Part shown: positions 26,107 to 33,431 of the stretch, piece after piece
How positions within the stretch are numbered: the first letter of the stretch is position 1
Layout of the letters: every line of letters begins with the position of its first letter
Source of the DNA: an uncultured Muribaculaceae bacterium
GTDB lineage: Bacteria; Bacteroidota; Bacteroidia; Bacteroidales; Muribaculaceae
NCBI GenBank assembly: GCA_910589425.1
Contig: CAJUSZ010000020.1
Coordinates: forward strand, 1 to 43,522
Reading direction: 5' to 3'
DNA: 43,522 bases
Notes under the pieces: model-generated
The model's input: the letters and a program-made list of their open reading frames with translations, nothing else
The model's database searches: none
Told to the model about the DNA's origin: nothing
Made by a program: the position numbers and the translations under genes

Positions 26107-26144
26107 TTGTCGCAAATTTACAACATTTTTGCGACAAAAGCAAT
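26107..26144 (-). promoter_or_regulatory. AbiE promoter with embedded inverted-repeat operator
   Basis: TTGTCGCAAA (26107-26116) and TTTGCGACAA (26128-26137) are perfect 10-bp arms 11 nt apart. The left arm overlaps the minus-strand -7 box TAAATTTG (26113-26120); the right arm lies between it and an ATTG at the -33 position (26141-26144). The layout fits AbiEi autorepression. Confidence 0.75.
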
Positions 26145-26290
26145 CAACGCATAGCTGAAACAAGGCTTATCCATTGTTTGAAACGCGATTTAAATGTGAT
26201 ATAGCTGCCATAAAACCATCTGAAAGCACAATCATAACACGTTGATTATAAGTTAAATAAATATTTTATTCAAATTTTTAGGTAAAAAAA

Positions 26291-26322
26291 TTTGCACTTA
26301 AAGAAAATATACTATAACTTTG
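26291..26322 (+). promoter_or_regulatory. Promoter of the small lipoprotein gene
   Basis: TTTG (26291-26294), 20-nt spacer, TAACTTTG (26315-26322). A full consensus in a very AT-rich region, so probably strong. The ATG at 26377 follows a 54-nt AT-rich leader. Confidence 0.75.
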
Positions 26323-26376
26323 CATCGTTTTTGATAGCAAAAAATATTGTTTTATTATTTTTAAGATTTACACAAA

Positions 26377-26598
26377 ATGAAAAAGATCGCTCTTTCGCTT
26401 GCTGTTCTTTTCAGCGTAGCACTCGTATCTTGCGGCAACAAGGCTGCTGAAGCAACTGATTCTGATTCCATCGACACAACCGCTATGGAGATTGTTGCCG
26501 AGGAGACTGTTGACACTGTAGGTGACTCCGTTAAGGACACTACTGTTGCTGTTGAGGCTGTTGCTACTGAGGCTCCCGCTGAAACTCCCGCTAACTAA
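26377..26598 (+). CDS. Small acidic lipoprotein
   Basis: A 73-residue protein with a lipoprotein signal peptide: basic start 'MKKIALSLAVLFS' and lipobox 'ALVSCGNK' with Cys at 20. The mature part is unstructured and acidic, rich in Val, Glu, Thr and Ala ('VAVEAVATEAPAETPAN'). It has a consensus promoter and its own terminator, so it is monocistronic and likely abundant. Codon use (GCT, GTT, ACT) differs from the C-ending codons of neighbours, which often marks highly expressed short genes. Function unknown. Confidence 0.85.
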   Translation: MKKIALSLAVLFSVALVSCGNKAAEATDSDSIDTTAMEIVAEETVDTVGDSVKDTTVAVEAVATEAPAETPAN

Positions 26599-26630
26599 TC
26601 TGCGGATTCAACAAGCAAATCAAAACTACA

Positions 26631-26670
26631 CTGACGCTTTTCCTTCGGGAGAAGCGTCAGCTTGTTTTTT
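26631..26670 (+). terminator. Rho-independent terminator of the lipoprotein gene
   Basis: CTGACGCTT (26631-26639) pairs with AAGCGTCAG (26652-26660), followed by CTTGTTTTTT. A strong intrinsic terminator, ending 12 nt before the next ATG. Confidence 0.88.
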
Positions 26671-26682
26671 CTACATACCGAC

Positions 26683-27030
26683 ATGGATAACAACAATTCA
26701 TTCAACTGGGCCGAAGGAATAGACTGCGCCGTTACGATCTGCGACTCCGACTGCCGGATCCTCTACATGAACCGTCGGTCGCGCGAGACGTTCGCCCGCC
26801 ACGGCGACATCATTGGCCACGATCTGATGCAGTATCATCCCCCTCACGCTCAGGAAAAGATCAGGGAGATGCTTTCACAGGGAACATCCAATTCCTACAC
26901 CATCGAGAAGAACGGCATGAGGAAGCTGATCCACCAGACCCCCTGGCGCGACGCTGACGGAAACATCGCGGGACTTGTGGAATTCTCCATAATCCTGCCT
27001 GCCGACATGCCCCATTACGTGCGGTCCTGA
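26683..27030 (+). CDS. Single-domain PAS protein
   Basis: A 115-residue protein that is essentially one PAS domain: 'GIDCAVTICDSDCRILYMNR' (strands A-B), 'HGDIIGHDLMQYHPPHAQEK' (helix region), 'IEKNGMRKLIHQTPWRDADG' and 'VEFSIILP' (strands G-I). No output domain is attached, so it may sense a small ligand or redox state and act through a partner. The ATG at 26683 lies just past the lipoprotein terminator; no separate promoter is clear, so it may rely on read-through. An in-frame TTG at 26662 falls inside the terminator and is unlikely. Confidence 0.75.
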   Translation: MDNNNSFNWAEGIDCAVTICDSDCRILYMNRRSRETFARHGDIIGHDLMQYHPPHAQEKIREMLSQGTSNSYTIEKNGMRKLIHQTPWRDADGNIAGLVEFSIILPADMPHYVRS

Positions 27031-27074
27031 TCCGGACGCCTGCGGGGCAAAAACAGTTCACTTCAGCCAGACAG

Positions 27075-27107
27075 AGGGCGGGACTCCGGTTGCCGGAATC
27101 CCGCCCT
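27075..27107. terminator. Strong hairpin between convergent genes
   Basis: AGGGCGGGA-C-TCCGG (27075-27089), loop TTG, CCGGA-A-TCCCGCCCT (27093-27107). A 14-bp stem with one mismatch separating the PAS gene and the CoA-transferase gene. Confidence 0.75.
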
Positions 27108-27163
27108 GATTGATGACGCAAATATGTTTTGTTTTATTAAGTGCTTGTCTGAAGCAGACGCGA

Positions 27164-28663
27164 TCAGCAGTATTTGCCGAAGTCGGCCTGAAGCATGTCG
27201 CCTTTCTCCATGAATGCCTCGTGGAGCGCGAAAGCGGCACGAAGATCGTGGGGAGTGTGGCCGCCACACTTGGAAGCGAGCTTGAGATAATCCCACATGA
27301 GTTCCTTATACATCGGATGAACGCAGTTCTCGATGATTGTCTCAGCACGCTGACGCGGATCTTTTCCACGGAGATCGGCCACACCCTGCTCGGTGGCGAG
27401 TACCTTTACGGAGTGTTCGCTGTGGTCCACGTGGCTTACCATCGGAACGATAGCGGAGATCTTGCCACCCTTCTGGATCGAGGGGCAGGAGAAGATCGAG
27501 AGATATGCGTTGCGCGAGAAGTCGGCCGAGCCGCCGATGCCGTTCATCATCTTGGTGCCAAGCACGTGGGTGGAGTTGACATTACCGAAGATGTCGGCTT
27601 CAAGAGCCGTATTCATGGCGATGAGGCCGAGACGGCGCACCACCTCGGGATGGTTGGAAATCTCACCCGGACGCATGAGGATCTTGTCGCGGAAGAAGTC
27701 GATGTTGTCCATGAAGTGGAGCATGGCTTCGTCGGAGAATGTAAGCGCGCATGTGGAGGCGAACTTACATTTGCCCTCTTCCATGAGGTGCATCACGGCA
27801 TCCTGAATCACTTCGGTATACATCACGAACTGGGGCACGTCGGGGTTCTCTCCGAGTCCATAAAGCACTGCGTTGGCCACGTTGCCCACGCCGGACTGTA
27901 TGGGGAGGAATTCCTTGGGCATCTTGCCTTCGCGGAGCTGCTGGGCGAGGAAGTGGCTGAGGTTGTCGCCGATCTTCTGGGACACTTCATCGGGAGCTGT
28001 GAAAGGCTTGATGCTTTCCGAGGCATTGGAGGGAACCACGCCGATGATCTTCTTGGGATCGATCTTCACGACGGTGCTGCCGATGCGGTCCGAAGGCTTG
28101 TAGATGGGGATTTCGCGACGGTGAGGAGGATCGAGGGGCACATAGTTGTCGTGGAATCCGCGGAAAGATGTATGATAGAATGATGAGAGTTCGATGATAA
28201 CTTTCTTTGCCATCATGGCAATGGTCGGAGTCATGCCGAGACCTGCGCCGAGGATGATCTCGCCGTTGGGGCTCATTTCCGTGGCTTCGATCACCGCTAC
28301 GTCAAGATCGCCGTAGAATCCATAGCGGAGATCCTGGCTGACGTGGCTCAGATGGGTGTCGAAATAGTGCATGCCGCCGTTGTTGCAGAGTTTGCGGGCG
28401 TCGGACTGCGACTGATACGGGGTGCGGATAGCGATAGCCTCGGCACGCGCCAGCTCGCCGTCCACATGGTCATTGGTCGAAGCGCCTGTGAACAGGTTGA
28501 TTTTGAAAGGTTCGCCTTTTTCATGGAGCTCACGCGCACGCTTGGCGAGAGCCACTGTTACAACTTTGGGCGTACCGGAGGCGGTGAAGCCGGAAAAGCC
28601 TACATTGTCTCCATTTTTAATATAGCTTGCAGCCTCTTCAGCTGAAATAAAAGGGATACTCAT
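27164..28663 (-). CDS. Acetyl-CoA hydrolase / succinyl-CoA:acetate CoA-transferase family protein
   Basis: A 499-residue class I CoA-transferase. 'FSGFTASGTPKVVTVALAKR' opens the N-terminal domain. 'MYTEVIQDAVMHLMEEGK' carries the expected catalytic Glu (about 284) that forms the CoA thioester. 'QSGVGNVANAVLYGLG' and 'NGIGGSADFSRNAYLSIFSC' are the glycine-rich CoA-site loops of this family. It probably exchanges CoA between acetate and succinate or propionate, fitting Bacteroidales fermentation to acetate, succinate and propionate. Donor and acceptor are not certain. The ATG at 28663 is used; an in-frame TTG at 28699 lies within the -7 box. Divergent from miaB. Confidence 0.9.
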   Translation of the reverse strand: MSIPFISAEEAASYIKNGDNVGFSGFTASGTPKVVTVALAKRARELHEKGEPFKINLFTGASTNDHVDGELARAEAIAIRTPYQSQSDARKLCNNGGMHYFDTHLSHVSQDLRYGFYGDLDVAVIEATEMSPNGEIILGAGLGMTPTIAMMAKKVIIELSSFYHTSFRGFHDNYVPLDPPHRREIPIYKPSDRIGSTVVKIDPKKIIGVVPSNASESIKPFTAPDEVSQKIGDNLSHFLAQQLREGKMPKEFLPIQSGVGNVANAVLYGLGENPDVPQFVMYTEVIQDAVMHLMEEGKCKFASTCALTFSDEAMLHFMDNIDFFRDKILMRPGEISNHPEVVRRLGLIAMNTALEADIFGNVNSTHVLGTKMMNGIGGSADFSRNAYLSIFSCPSIQKGGKISAIVPMVSHVDHSEHSVKVLATEQGVADLRGKDPRQRAETIIENCVHPMYKELMWDYLKLASKCGGHTPHDLRAAFALHEAFMEKGDMLQADFGKYC

Positions 28664-28704
28664 TTGTAACGTACAGATTTTAATGGTAATTTTGCACAAA
28701 ATTA
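28663..28704. promoter_or_regulatory. Palindromic divergent double promoter (CoA-transferase / miaB)
   Basis: TAATTTTGCACAAAATTA (28687-28704) is two TAnnTTTG boxes back to back: TAATTTTG on plus (28687-28694) for miaB and on minus (28697-28704) for the CoA-transferase. The plus promoter has TTTG at 28663-28666 with a 20-nt spacer. Each start site should fall within the other's -7 box, so occupancy should be mutually exclusive. Confidence 0.72.
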
Positions 28705-28730
28705 GTCAATTTATCTCAGATAGGAATAAT

Positions 28731-30101
28731 ATGGAGCCATTTTTTTTGCCGAAAAACGATAAAAACTGCACTGTCGTCAGGAAAGTGCGCATCGAGACTT
28801 ACGGATGCCAGATGAATGTCGCTGACAGTGAAGTCGTTGCGGCTGTCATGGCGACCGCCGGCTACGATCTGGCCGACTCCGACCAGGAGGCCGCGGCCGT
28901 GGTGATCAACACTTGCTCTATCCGCGACAACGCCGAGCAGAAGATATTGTCGCGCCTCGCATACTGGCAGGCGCTGCGCCGAAAGCTCGGACGGGGGATA
29001 ATCATCGCAGTGATCGGATGCATGGCCGAACGAATGAAAGAACGTCTGATCGACGGTTACGGCGTGGACATCGTGGCCGGACCCGACGCATATCTCGATC
29101 TGCCACAGCTTTTCGCCGCCGCCGAGAACGGGGAGAAAGCAATAAATATCGAACTTTCCACGACGGAGACATACCGCGATGTGATGCCGAGACGAATCGG
29201 CAGCGCGGGAATCAGCGGCTTTATCTCGATCATGCGCGGATGCAACAATTTCTGCTCATACTGCATCGTCCCCTACACCCGCGGTCGCGAACGGTCGCGT
29301 GAACCGGAAAGCATTCTCGACGAGCTTGCCGACCTCAGATCCAGAGGGTTCCGCGAGGCCACGCTGCTCGGTCAGAACGTGAACAGCTACCGTTTCGAGA
29401 ACGCCGACGGATCGGTAGTGGACTTCCCCGCGCTGCTGGAGGCCGTGGCCGAGGCCGCACCCGACATGCGGATACGCTTCACCACATCCCATCCGAAAGA
29501 CATGACCGACGCCACTCTCGAGGCCATGGCCCGCCATTCCAACATAGCACGCCACATCCATCTTCCCGTGCAGAGCGGCAGCAACAGTGTACTCAAGGAG
29601 ATGAACCGCAAATACACGCGGGAGTGGTATCTTGACCGTGTGGCCGCCATAAGGCGCATCCTGCCCGACGCCGGACTCTCCACCGACATGTTCACCGGTT
29701 TCCACGGGGAGACTGAGGAGGATTTCAACCAGACCCTCACCCTGATGCGCGAAGCCGGATTCGACTCGGCGTTCATGTTCAAGTATTCGGAGCGACCGGG
29801 CACTTTCGCATCGAAACATCTCCCCGACAATGTGCCGGAAGAGGTGAAGATCGAAAGGCTCAACCAAATGATAGCCCTCCAGAACGAGCTGTCGCTCGAA
29901 AGCAACCGACGCGACATAGGCAAGGAGTTCGAGGTTCTCGTCGAAGGCCGATCCAAACGCAGCGCCGACGAGCTTTTCGGACGCACGTCGCAGAACAAGG
30001 TGATCGTCTTCCCCCGTGGGGAATTCAAGCCGGGAGATTTCGTCCGCGTGCGTGTCGAAAGCGCAACTTCCGCCACCCTGCGCGGAGTGGCATCCGACTG
30101 A
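28731..30101 (+). CDS. miaB: tRNA i6A37 methylthiotransferase MiaB
   Basis: A 456-residue radical-SAM enzyme converting i6A37 to ms2i6A37 in tRNAs reading UNN codons. 'ETYGCQMNVADSEVV', 'VINTCSIRDNAEQKI' and 'VIGCMAERMKERL' give the three N-terminal cluster Cys. 'CNNFCSYCIVPYTRGRERSR' is the radical-SAM motif. 'HLPVQSGSNSVLKEMNRKYT' and the C-terminal TRAM domain ('VLVEGRSKRSADELFGRTSQ' onward) complete it. The QMN after the first Cys marks MiaB rather than MtaB. The ATG at 28731 follows AGGAATA; an in-frame ATG at 28683 precedes the -7 box and is rejected. Confidence 0.95.
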   Translation: MEPFFLPKNDKNCTVVRKVRIETYGCQMNVADSEVVAAVMATAGYDLADSDQEAAAVVINTCSIRDNAEQKILSRLAYWQALRRKLGRGIIIAVIGCMAERMKERLIDGYGVDIVAGPDAYLDLPQLFAAAENGEKAINIELSTTETYRDVMPRRIGSAGISGFISIMRGCNNFCSYCIVPYTRGRERSREPESILDELADLRSRGFREATLLGQNVNSYRFENADGSVVDFPALLEAVAEAAPDMRIRFTTSHPKDMTDATLEAMARHSNIARHIHLPVQSGSNSVLKEMNRKYTREWYLDRVAAIRRILPDAGLSTDMFTGFHGETEEDFNQTLTLMREAGFDSAFMFKYSERPGTFASKHLPDNVPEEVKIERLNQMIALQNELSLESNRRDIGKEFEVLVEGRSKRSADELFGRTSQNKVIVFPRGEFKPGDFVRVRVESATSATLRGVASD

Positions 30102-30122
30102 AGCATACTTACTTACGCGACA

Positions 30123-30153
30123 ACGCCTCCAGGATCATCTCTCCCGGAGGCGT
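30123..30153. terminator. Hairpin between miaB and the M56 protease gene
   Basis: ACGCCTCC (30123-30130) pairs with GGAGGCGT (30146-30153), loop 15 nt. It lies between convergent genes. Confidence 0.65.
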
Positions 30154-30179
30154 AACATTATTGTGGCAATCCAGATGAC

Positions 30180-31712
30180 TTACTGGAGTTTGAAGCTGAC
30201 CGGCATCACGAACACTGCCGTCTCCCCTGCGGGAATATTCAATACCCAGTCGTTGAGTTCGCCGCACGCTCTCAGAGCCTCGGCGTCGAGCAATGCGTTT
30301 CCTGCGCTTTTACGCAGCTCCACGCCGCGCACATGCCCCTTGTGGTCAATTGTCATCTCGACTACGGCACGGCCTTGTATGCCGGCTTCCTTAGCCTCTT
30401 CCGGATAATTCACCACATCCGCAAGAGCTTTCATCAGGCCCGCGGCGCCGCCGTTGTATTCAATTTTCATCTTTGCTTTCTCCACTGAGCCGGTGGTAAC
30501 GTATATCCTGCCCTGCGGAGATTCAGCCTTGTCCACTTTCATGGACGCTATGTTTTCGGGGCTGATCTTTTTCAGCTCCTCCATGGAAGCCTTGCGTCCG
30601 TCAATGAAAACCTCCGGCGATCCGGTAGACTGCTCCTTTCTCTCATCGCCTCCCGGCGCCTCCTTGCCGGCGGTCTCGACTTTCCCACTTTCCGTCAGAC
30701 CGTCGGCCTCGGTTTCCGCCGCCGCATGAAGGAGAAGCGTTTCGTCAGACAGATTTTTTTGCTTAACTTTGCTGGACTGTTCAGGACGGGGAGAAACATC
30801 ATCCGATTCCATCCGTCCGATCCAACCGCTCACCTGCGGCATAGCCGCCAGAGCGATACCGGCTGCCATAGCCGGCACAAGCAGCACTGCGCACAGACGG
30901 CGCCAGCTGCGTTCCTCTTGTTTTCTCATCATAGTTACACGTTTTATAAGCTGACTGTGATTCAGGCTGTTGGCAAACACTTCGACCCGCTTGCCAACGG
31001 CCTTTGTCATTAACATTTCTATATATTCACATCTCGGCGTGCCTCCACGCAGCACAGCGGCGTCGGCCTCGAACTCGTGCGCGTCCCGCAGACGGGACAG
31101 AAGCAGCCACGACGCCGGAGTGAACCAGCAGACCACCGTGATCGCCTGAGCCAGCAGCAGATCCACCCAATGGAAACGCTCAAGATGCGCCCTCTCGTGG
31201 GCTATTATCATCTGCCCGAAGCGCCCGTAATCATTCTCTGAACAGACAATCCATCTCCCCCAGCTGAACACCGGTAGCGAGGAGTCGCGGTGGATCGACA
31301 ATGTGGCGCCCCGGCAATGGCGTTTCTCTCCCGAAGCGATGCCGCCCAAGACCGTCATCCATCCAGGAAGCGACATAACCGCCGTAATGCATATCCCGGC
31401 TGTCAGCACCAGAGCCACGATCCTCTGCCAGTCTGCAGAGACACCCTGCCCGGCGGGAGCCGACGTGCCGTAGGCCACAGCCACCGGCAATCCTAACTCC
31501 ACTTCCCCTGATACGGCAGGACGGAACGCATCCGCCATTCCAATCCACAACGGGGAAAGAAACGACACTACGAAAATACCGACTATCAGAGTCCGTTGAG
31601 CCGCCGGTCCTATCCATCGCCTGACGAGCATGTCGTAAACCAGCGCAAGCACCGAAAGCAATATGCCGGTTCTCAGAGCGTAGGCAGCTATGTTTCCCAT
31701 AATGTCAACCAT
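30180..31712 (-). CDS. M56 (BlaR1/MecR1-like) membrane metalloprotease fused to a TonB C-terminal domain
   Basis: A 510-residue protein. Hydrophobic segments at about 10-28, 38-58, 98-124 and 183-206 and a further one near 270-290 anchor it in the inner membrane. The zinc motif HERAH (172-176) and 'HEFEADAAVL' (212-221) mark the M56 fold. The periplasmic part has a Glu/Lys-rich linker, a 'PEVFIDGRKASMEELKKI' segment as in TonB-linked sensors, and a TonB C-terminal domain (about 425-510: 'YPEEAKEAGIQGRAVVEMTI'). BlaR1 relatives sense a signal and trigger cleavage of the cognate BlaI repressor. The BlaI gene is directly upstream with an 8-nt overlap. The penicillin-binding sensor domain of true BlaR1 is absent, so the signal is not a beta-lactam by this criterion. 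Confidence 0.88.
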   Translation of the reverse strand: MVDIMGNIAAYALRTGILLSVLALVYDMLVRRWIGPAAQRTLIVGIFVVSFLSPLWIGMADAFRPAVSGEVELGLPVAVAYGTSAPAGQGVSADWQRIVALVLTAGICITAVMSLPGWMTVLGGIASGEKRHCRGATLSIHRDSSLPVFSWGRWIVCSENDYGRFGQMIIAHERAHLERFHWVDLLLAQAITVVCWFTPASWLLLSRLRDAHEFEADAAVLRGGTPRCEYIEMLMTKAVGKRVEVFANSLNHSQLIKRVTMMRKQEERSWRRLCAVLLVPAMAAGIALAAMPQVSGWIGRMESDDVSPRPEQSSKVKQKNLSDETLLLHAAAETEADGLTESGKVETAGKEAPGGDERKEQSTGSPEVFIDGRKASMEELKKISPENIASMKVDKAESPQGRIYVTTGSVEKAKMKIEYNGGAAGLMKALADVVNYPEEAKEAGIQGRAVVEMTIDHKGHVRGVELRKSAGNALLDAEALRACGELNDWVLNIPAGETAVFVMPVSFKLQ

Positions 31713-32088
31713 CCCTCTCCCTCCTTTCCTGCTCCATCATGTCGGCAAGTCTGCGCAACTCATCAGCCGGGATTTTCTCATTCTCCACGAGCATCGAGAC
31801 CATATTGAGACCGGAGCCTCCGAAAAGCCGCCTTACAAGAGCCGGCAAAGTGGCCCGTCCGTAAGCGTCGGGCGACACGGCGGCCGAATACCGGTATGAG
31901 TTCCCGATCTTCTGATGTGTAAGAAATCCTTTCGCCTCAAGACCGCGCACAAAAGTGGCCACAGTGTTGAAATGAGGCTTAGGGTCGGGATAATTGTCAA
32001 CGACCTCACGAACAAACATATCACCGTTGTCCCAGAAGAAGCCCATGATCTCCTCCTCCTTGTCTGACAGTCTTTTCTTCATCGGCAT
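31705..32088 (-). CDS. BlaI/MecI/CopY-family transcriptional repressor
   Basis: A 127-residue winged-helix repressor of the usual family length. 'LSDKEEEIMGFFWDNGDMFV' and 'PHFNTVATFVRGLEAKGFLT' are the HTH; 'NSYRYSAAVSPDAYGRATL' leads to the dimerisation helices. Family members bind dyads in their own promoter as dimers and are removed by proteolysis started by the partner protease. Two matching dyads lie upstream at 32124-32139 and 32144-32159. The ATG is followed in frame by another at 32082. Confidence 0.92.
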   Translation of the reverse strand: MPMKKRLSDKEEEIMGFFWDNGDMFVREVVDNYPDPKPHFNTVATFVRGLEAKGFLTHQKIGNSYRYSAAVSPDAYGRATLPALVRRLFGGSGLNMVSMLVENEKIPADELRRLADMMEQERRERDG

Positions 32089-32114
32089 TAAGTTGATTTG
32101 AATGATCTATGCCG

Positions 32115-32159
32115 CAAAGATACAACTATATTTTTAGTTACACAACTATTTTTTTAGTT
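32115..32159 (-). promoter_or_regulatory. BlaI-type promoter with two tandem operators
   Basis: The minus-strand -7 box TATCTTTG is at 32115-32122. Two dyads AACTA-N6-TAGTT follow immediately upstream at 32124-32139 and 32144-32159, exactly 20 bp apart, about two helical turns. They fill the -7 to -33 spacer and the -33 region, so bound repressor would block polymerase. Confidence 0.8.
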
Positions 32160-32260
32160 ATTTCAAAGAAATCCTCTTCGTTAATTTTCTAAATAAGTAT
32201 CGGAGAGACTCTTTCCCAATGTATTTGCATAAGACAACACGGGGCAGTAACGGCAAAAGA

Positions 32261-32289
32261 AAAACCCTCCGACATCATCGGCGGGTTTT
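32261..32289 (-). terminator. Rho-independent terminator of the HigBA operon
   Basis: AAAACCC-T-CCG (32261-32271), 7-nt loop, CGG-C-GGGTTTT (32279-32289). On the minus strand the stem is followed by TCTTTTG. It lies 43 nt past the antitoxin stop. Confidence 0.8.
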
Positions 32290-32331
32290 GAAAATACAAA
32301 ATATGCAAAAGTGTAATAAAAAGGCATATAC

Positions 32332-32643
32332 TCAACAAAGAGACAGGGACACGCCTCCGAAAGAGAACGCAGCCGATACACCCATAGCCTTGAACGCCCT
32401 TACGATTGTCCCGATAGTAAGATTATGACCTCTTTCTATCCTTGACACCTGCGCCCTCTGAACTCCCATTAGCTGTCCAAGCTGCTCCTGAGTGAGATTC
32501 TTTTCCTTTCTCGCCTGTCTGATAGCCTCACCGATAAGATACGACTGCAATTCAGCGTCCAACGCATCACGGCGTGCTGTCCCTTTCTCACCGACAATGC
32601 GGTCGAGCATTTCATCATGGGTATATAGTTTCATCTTTTCCAT
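32332..32643 (-). CDS. XRE-family antitoxin (HigA-like)
   Basis: A 103-residue protein with an HTH_3 domain in the middle: 'QARKEKNLTQEQLGQLMGVQ' and 'RAQVSRIERGHNLTIGTIVR' (about 39-80). 'RRDALDAELQSYLIGEAIR' before it is typical of HigA-type antitoxins paired with Gp49/HigB toxins. It starts 3 nt after the toxin stop, so the order is toxin then antitoxin. It should neutralise the toxin and repress the operon. Confidence 0.87.
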   Translation of the reverse strand: MEKMKLYTHDEMLDRIVGEKGTARRDALDAELQSYLIGEAIRQARKEKNLTQEQLGQLMGVQRAQVSRIERGHNLTIGTIVRAFKAMGVSAAFSFGGVSLSLC

Positions 32644-32646
32644 ATC

Positions 32647-32988
32647 TTATTTTGTTTTTTCGCTGTAATACTTTTTTCTCAGTGCCTCTGCATGTGCCAA
32701 TTCACTCTCCGGTGTCTTCTGCGTTTTCTTCACGAATCCATGGGTGGCAATCACAAGGTTTCCTGTATCTTTGTCCCAGAACGCAAGCAGACGGTACTTG
32801 CAGCCTTGATATATGGTTCTGAACTCCCATATATCATCGTTCAGTTTCTTAAACAGCTCCTTGTCCATAAAATAGCGACTCTTGGAAATGTTGTAAGCAA
32901 TCTTGTCCTTGACCTTGTCGGGCAGGGATCCAAGAAAGGCAACAGCCTCCTCCATGTAGGCCACATCAAACTTCGCTTTCAACTCCAT
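32647..32988 (-). CDS. RelE/HigB-superfamily toxin (Gp49-like)
   Basis: A 113-residue protein of the phage-derived Gp49/HigB family. 'EAVAFLGSLPDKVKDKIAYN' is the N-terminal helix pair, 'DIWEFRTIYQGCKYRLLAFW' the core strands with basic residues, and 'IATHGFVKKTQKTPESELAH' the C-terminal strand and helix of the fold. Related toxins are ribosome-dependent mRNA nucleases. It has its own promoter 20 nt upstream and is paired with the HTH antitoxin. Confidence 0.87.
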   Translation of the reverse strand: MELKAKFDVAYMEEAVAFLGSLPDKVKDKIAYNISKSRYFMDKELFKKLNDDIWEFRTIYQGCKYRLLAFWDKDTGNLVIATHGFVKKTQKTPESELAHAEALRKKYYSEKTK

Positions 32989-33008
32989 TCAGCTTACTGT
33001 TTAGGTTG

Positions 33009-33016
33009 CAAAGATA
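33009..33016 (-). promoter_or_regulatory. Promoter -7 box of HigBA operon
   Basis: TATCTTTG on the minus strand, 20 nt before the ATG at 32988. No clear -33 box. Confidence 0.6.
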
Positions 33017-33431
33017 CAAATAATGCTACATATATAGAAACATCCGGGGGATTATTTTTGTTTCATCGGTGGGATTTCAGAAAAACAAATAGAATCAAGC
33101 ATTACAAACATATGAGATATATTGCTAAACCACATCCTAACATTTATACTGATTTATATATCAAGTACAAATTTAGCGCATATCAGCGAATTACACCACT
33201 GAATATAAGCAATATAATCCTATTTAAAAGACATTGAGCGTCTCCTCGCGACAAACTCTAATCAATATCAGCTGTATCTTCTGCCACAACTTCATCTACA
33301 GCTGCAACTCCAAATTTATTTCACATAATTTGTCATTATCCCGTAAGTTTCCTGTTTGGGTTTCCTGTTTGGATTCCTAAAATCTAACCGATATATACTT
33401 CGGGATGGGATTGCCTGATGTTTCCGGAGAA
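33017..33431. other. AT-rich non-coding gap with one short tandem repeat
   Basis: About 415 nt between HigBA and the DUF2723 gene. I see no credible gene, RNA or terminator. A 13-nt unit GTTTCCTGTTTGG is repeated twice in tandem at 33347-33372. The low GC resembles the accessory modules and suggests the gap came in with HigBA. Confidence 0.5.

Noticed and set aside
27110..28183. Long plus-strand open frame opposite the CoA-transferase gene
   Set aside because: His- and Val-rich composition with no motif, and the minus strand encodes a clear CoA-transferase with catalytic residues.
28683..28730. Upstream ATG as the start of miaB
   Set aside because: It precedes the -7 box at 28687-28694, so it would not be on the transcript; MiaB homology begins well after 28731.
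30180..31712. Beta-lactam sensor BlaR1
   Set aside because: The penicillin-binding C-terminal domain is missing and is replaced by a TonB-type domain.
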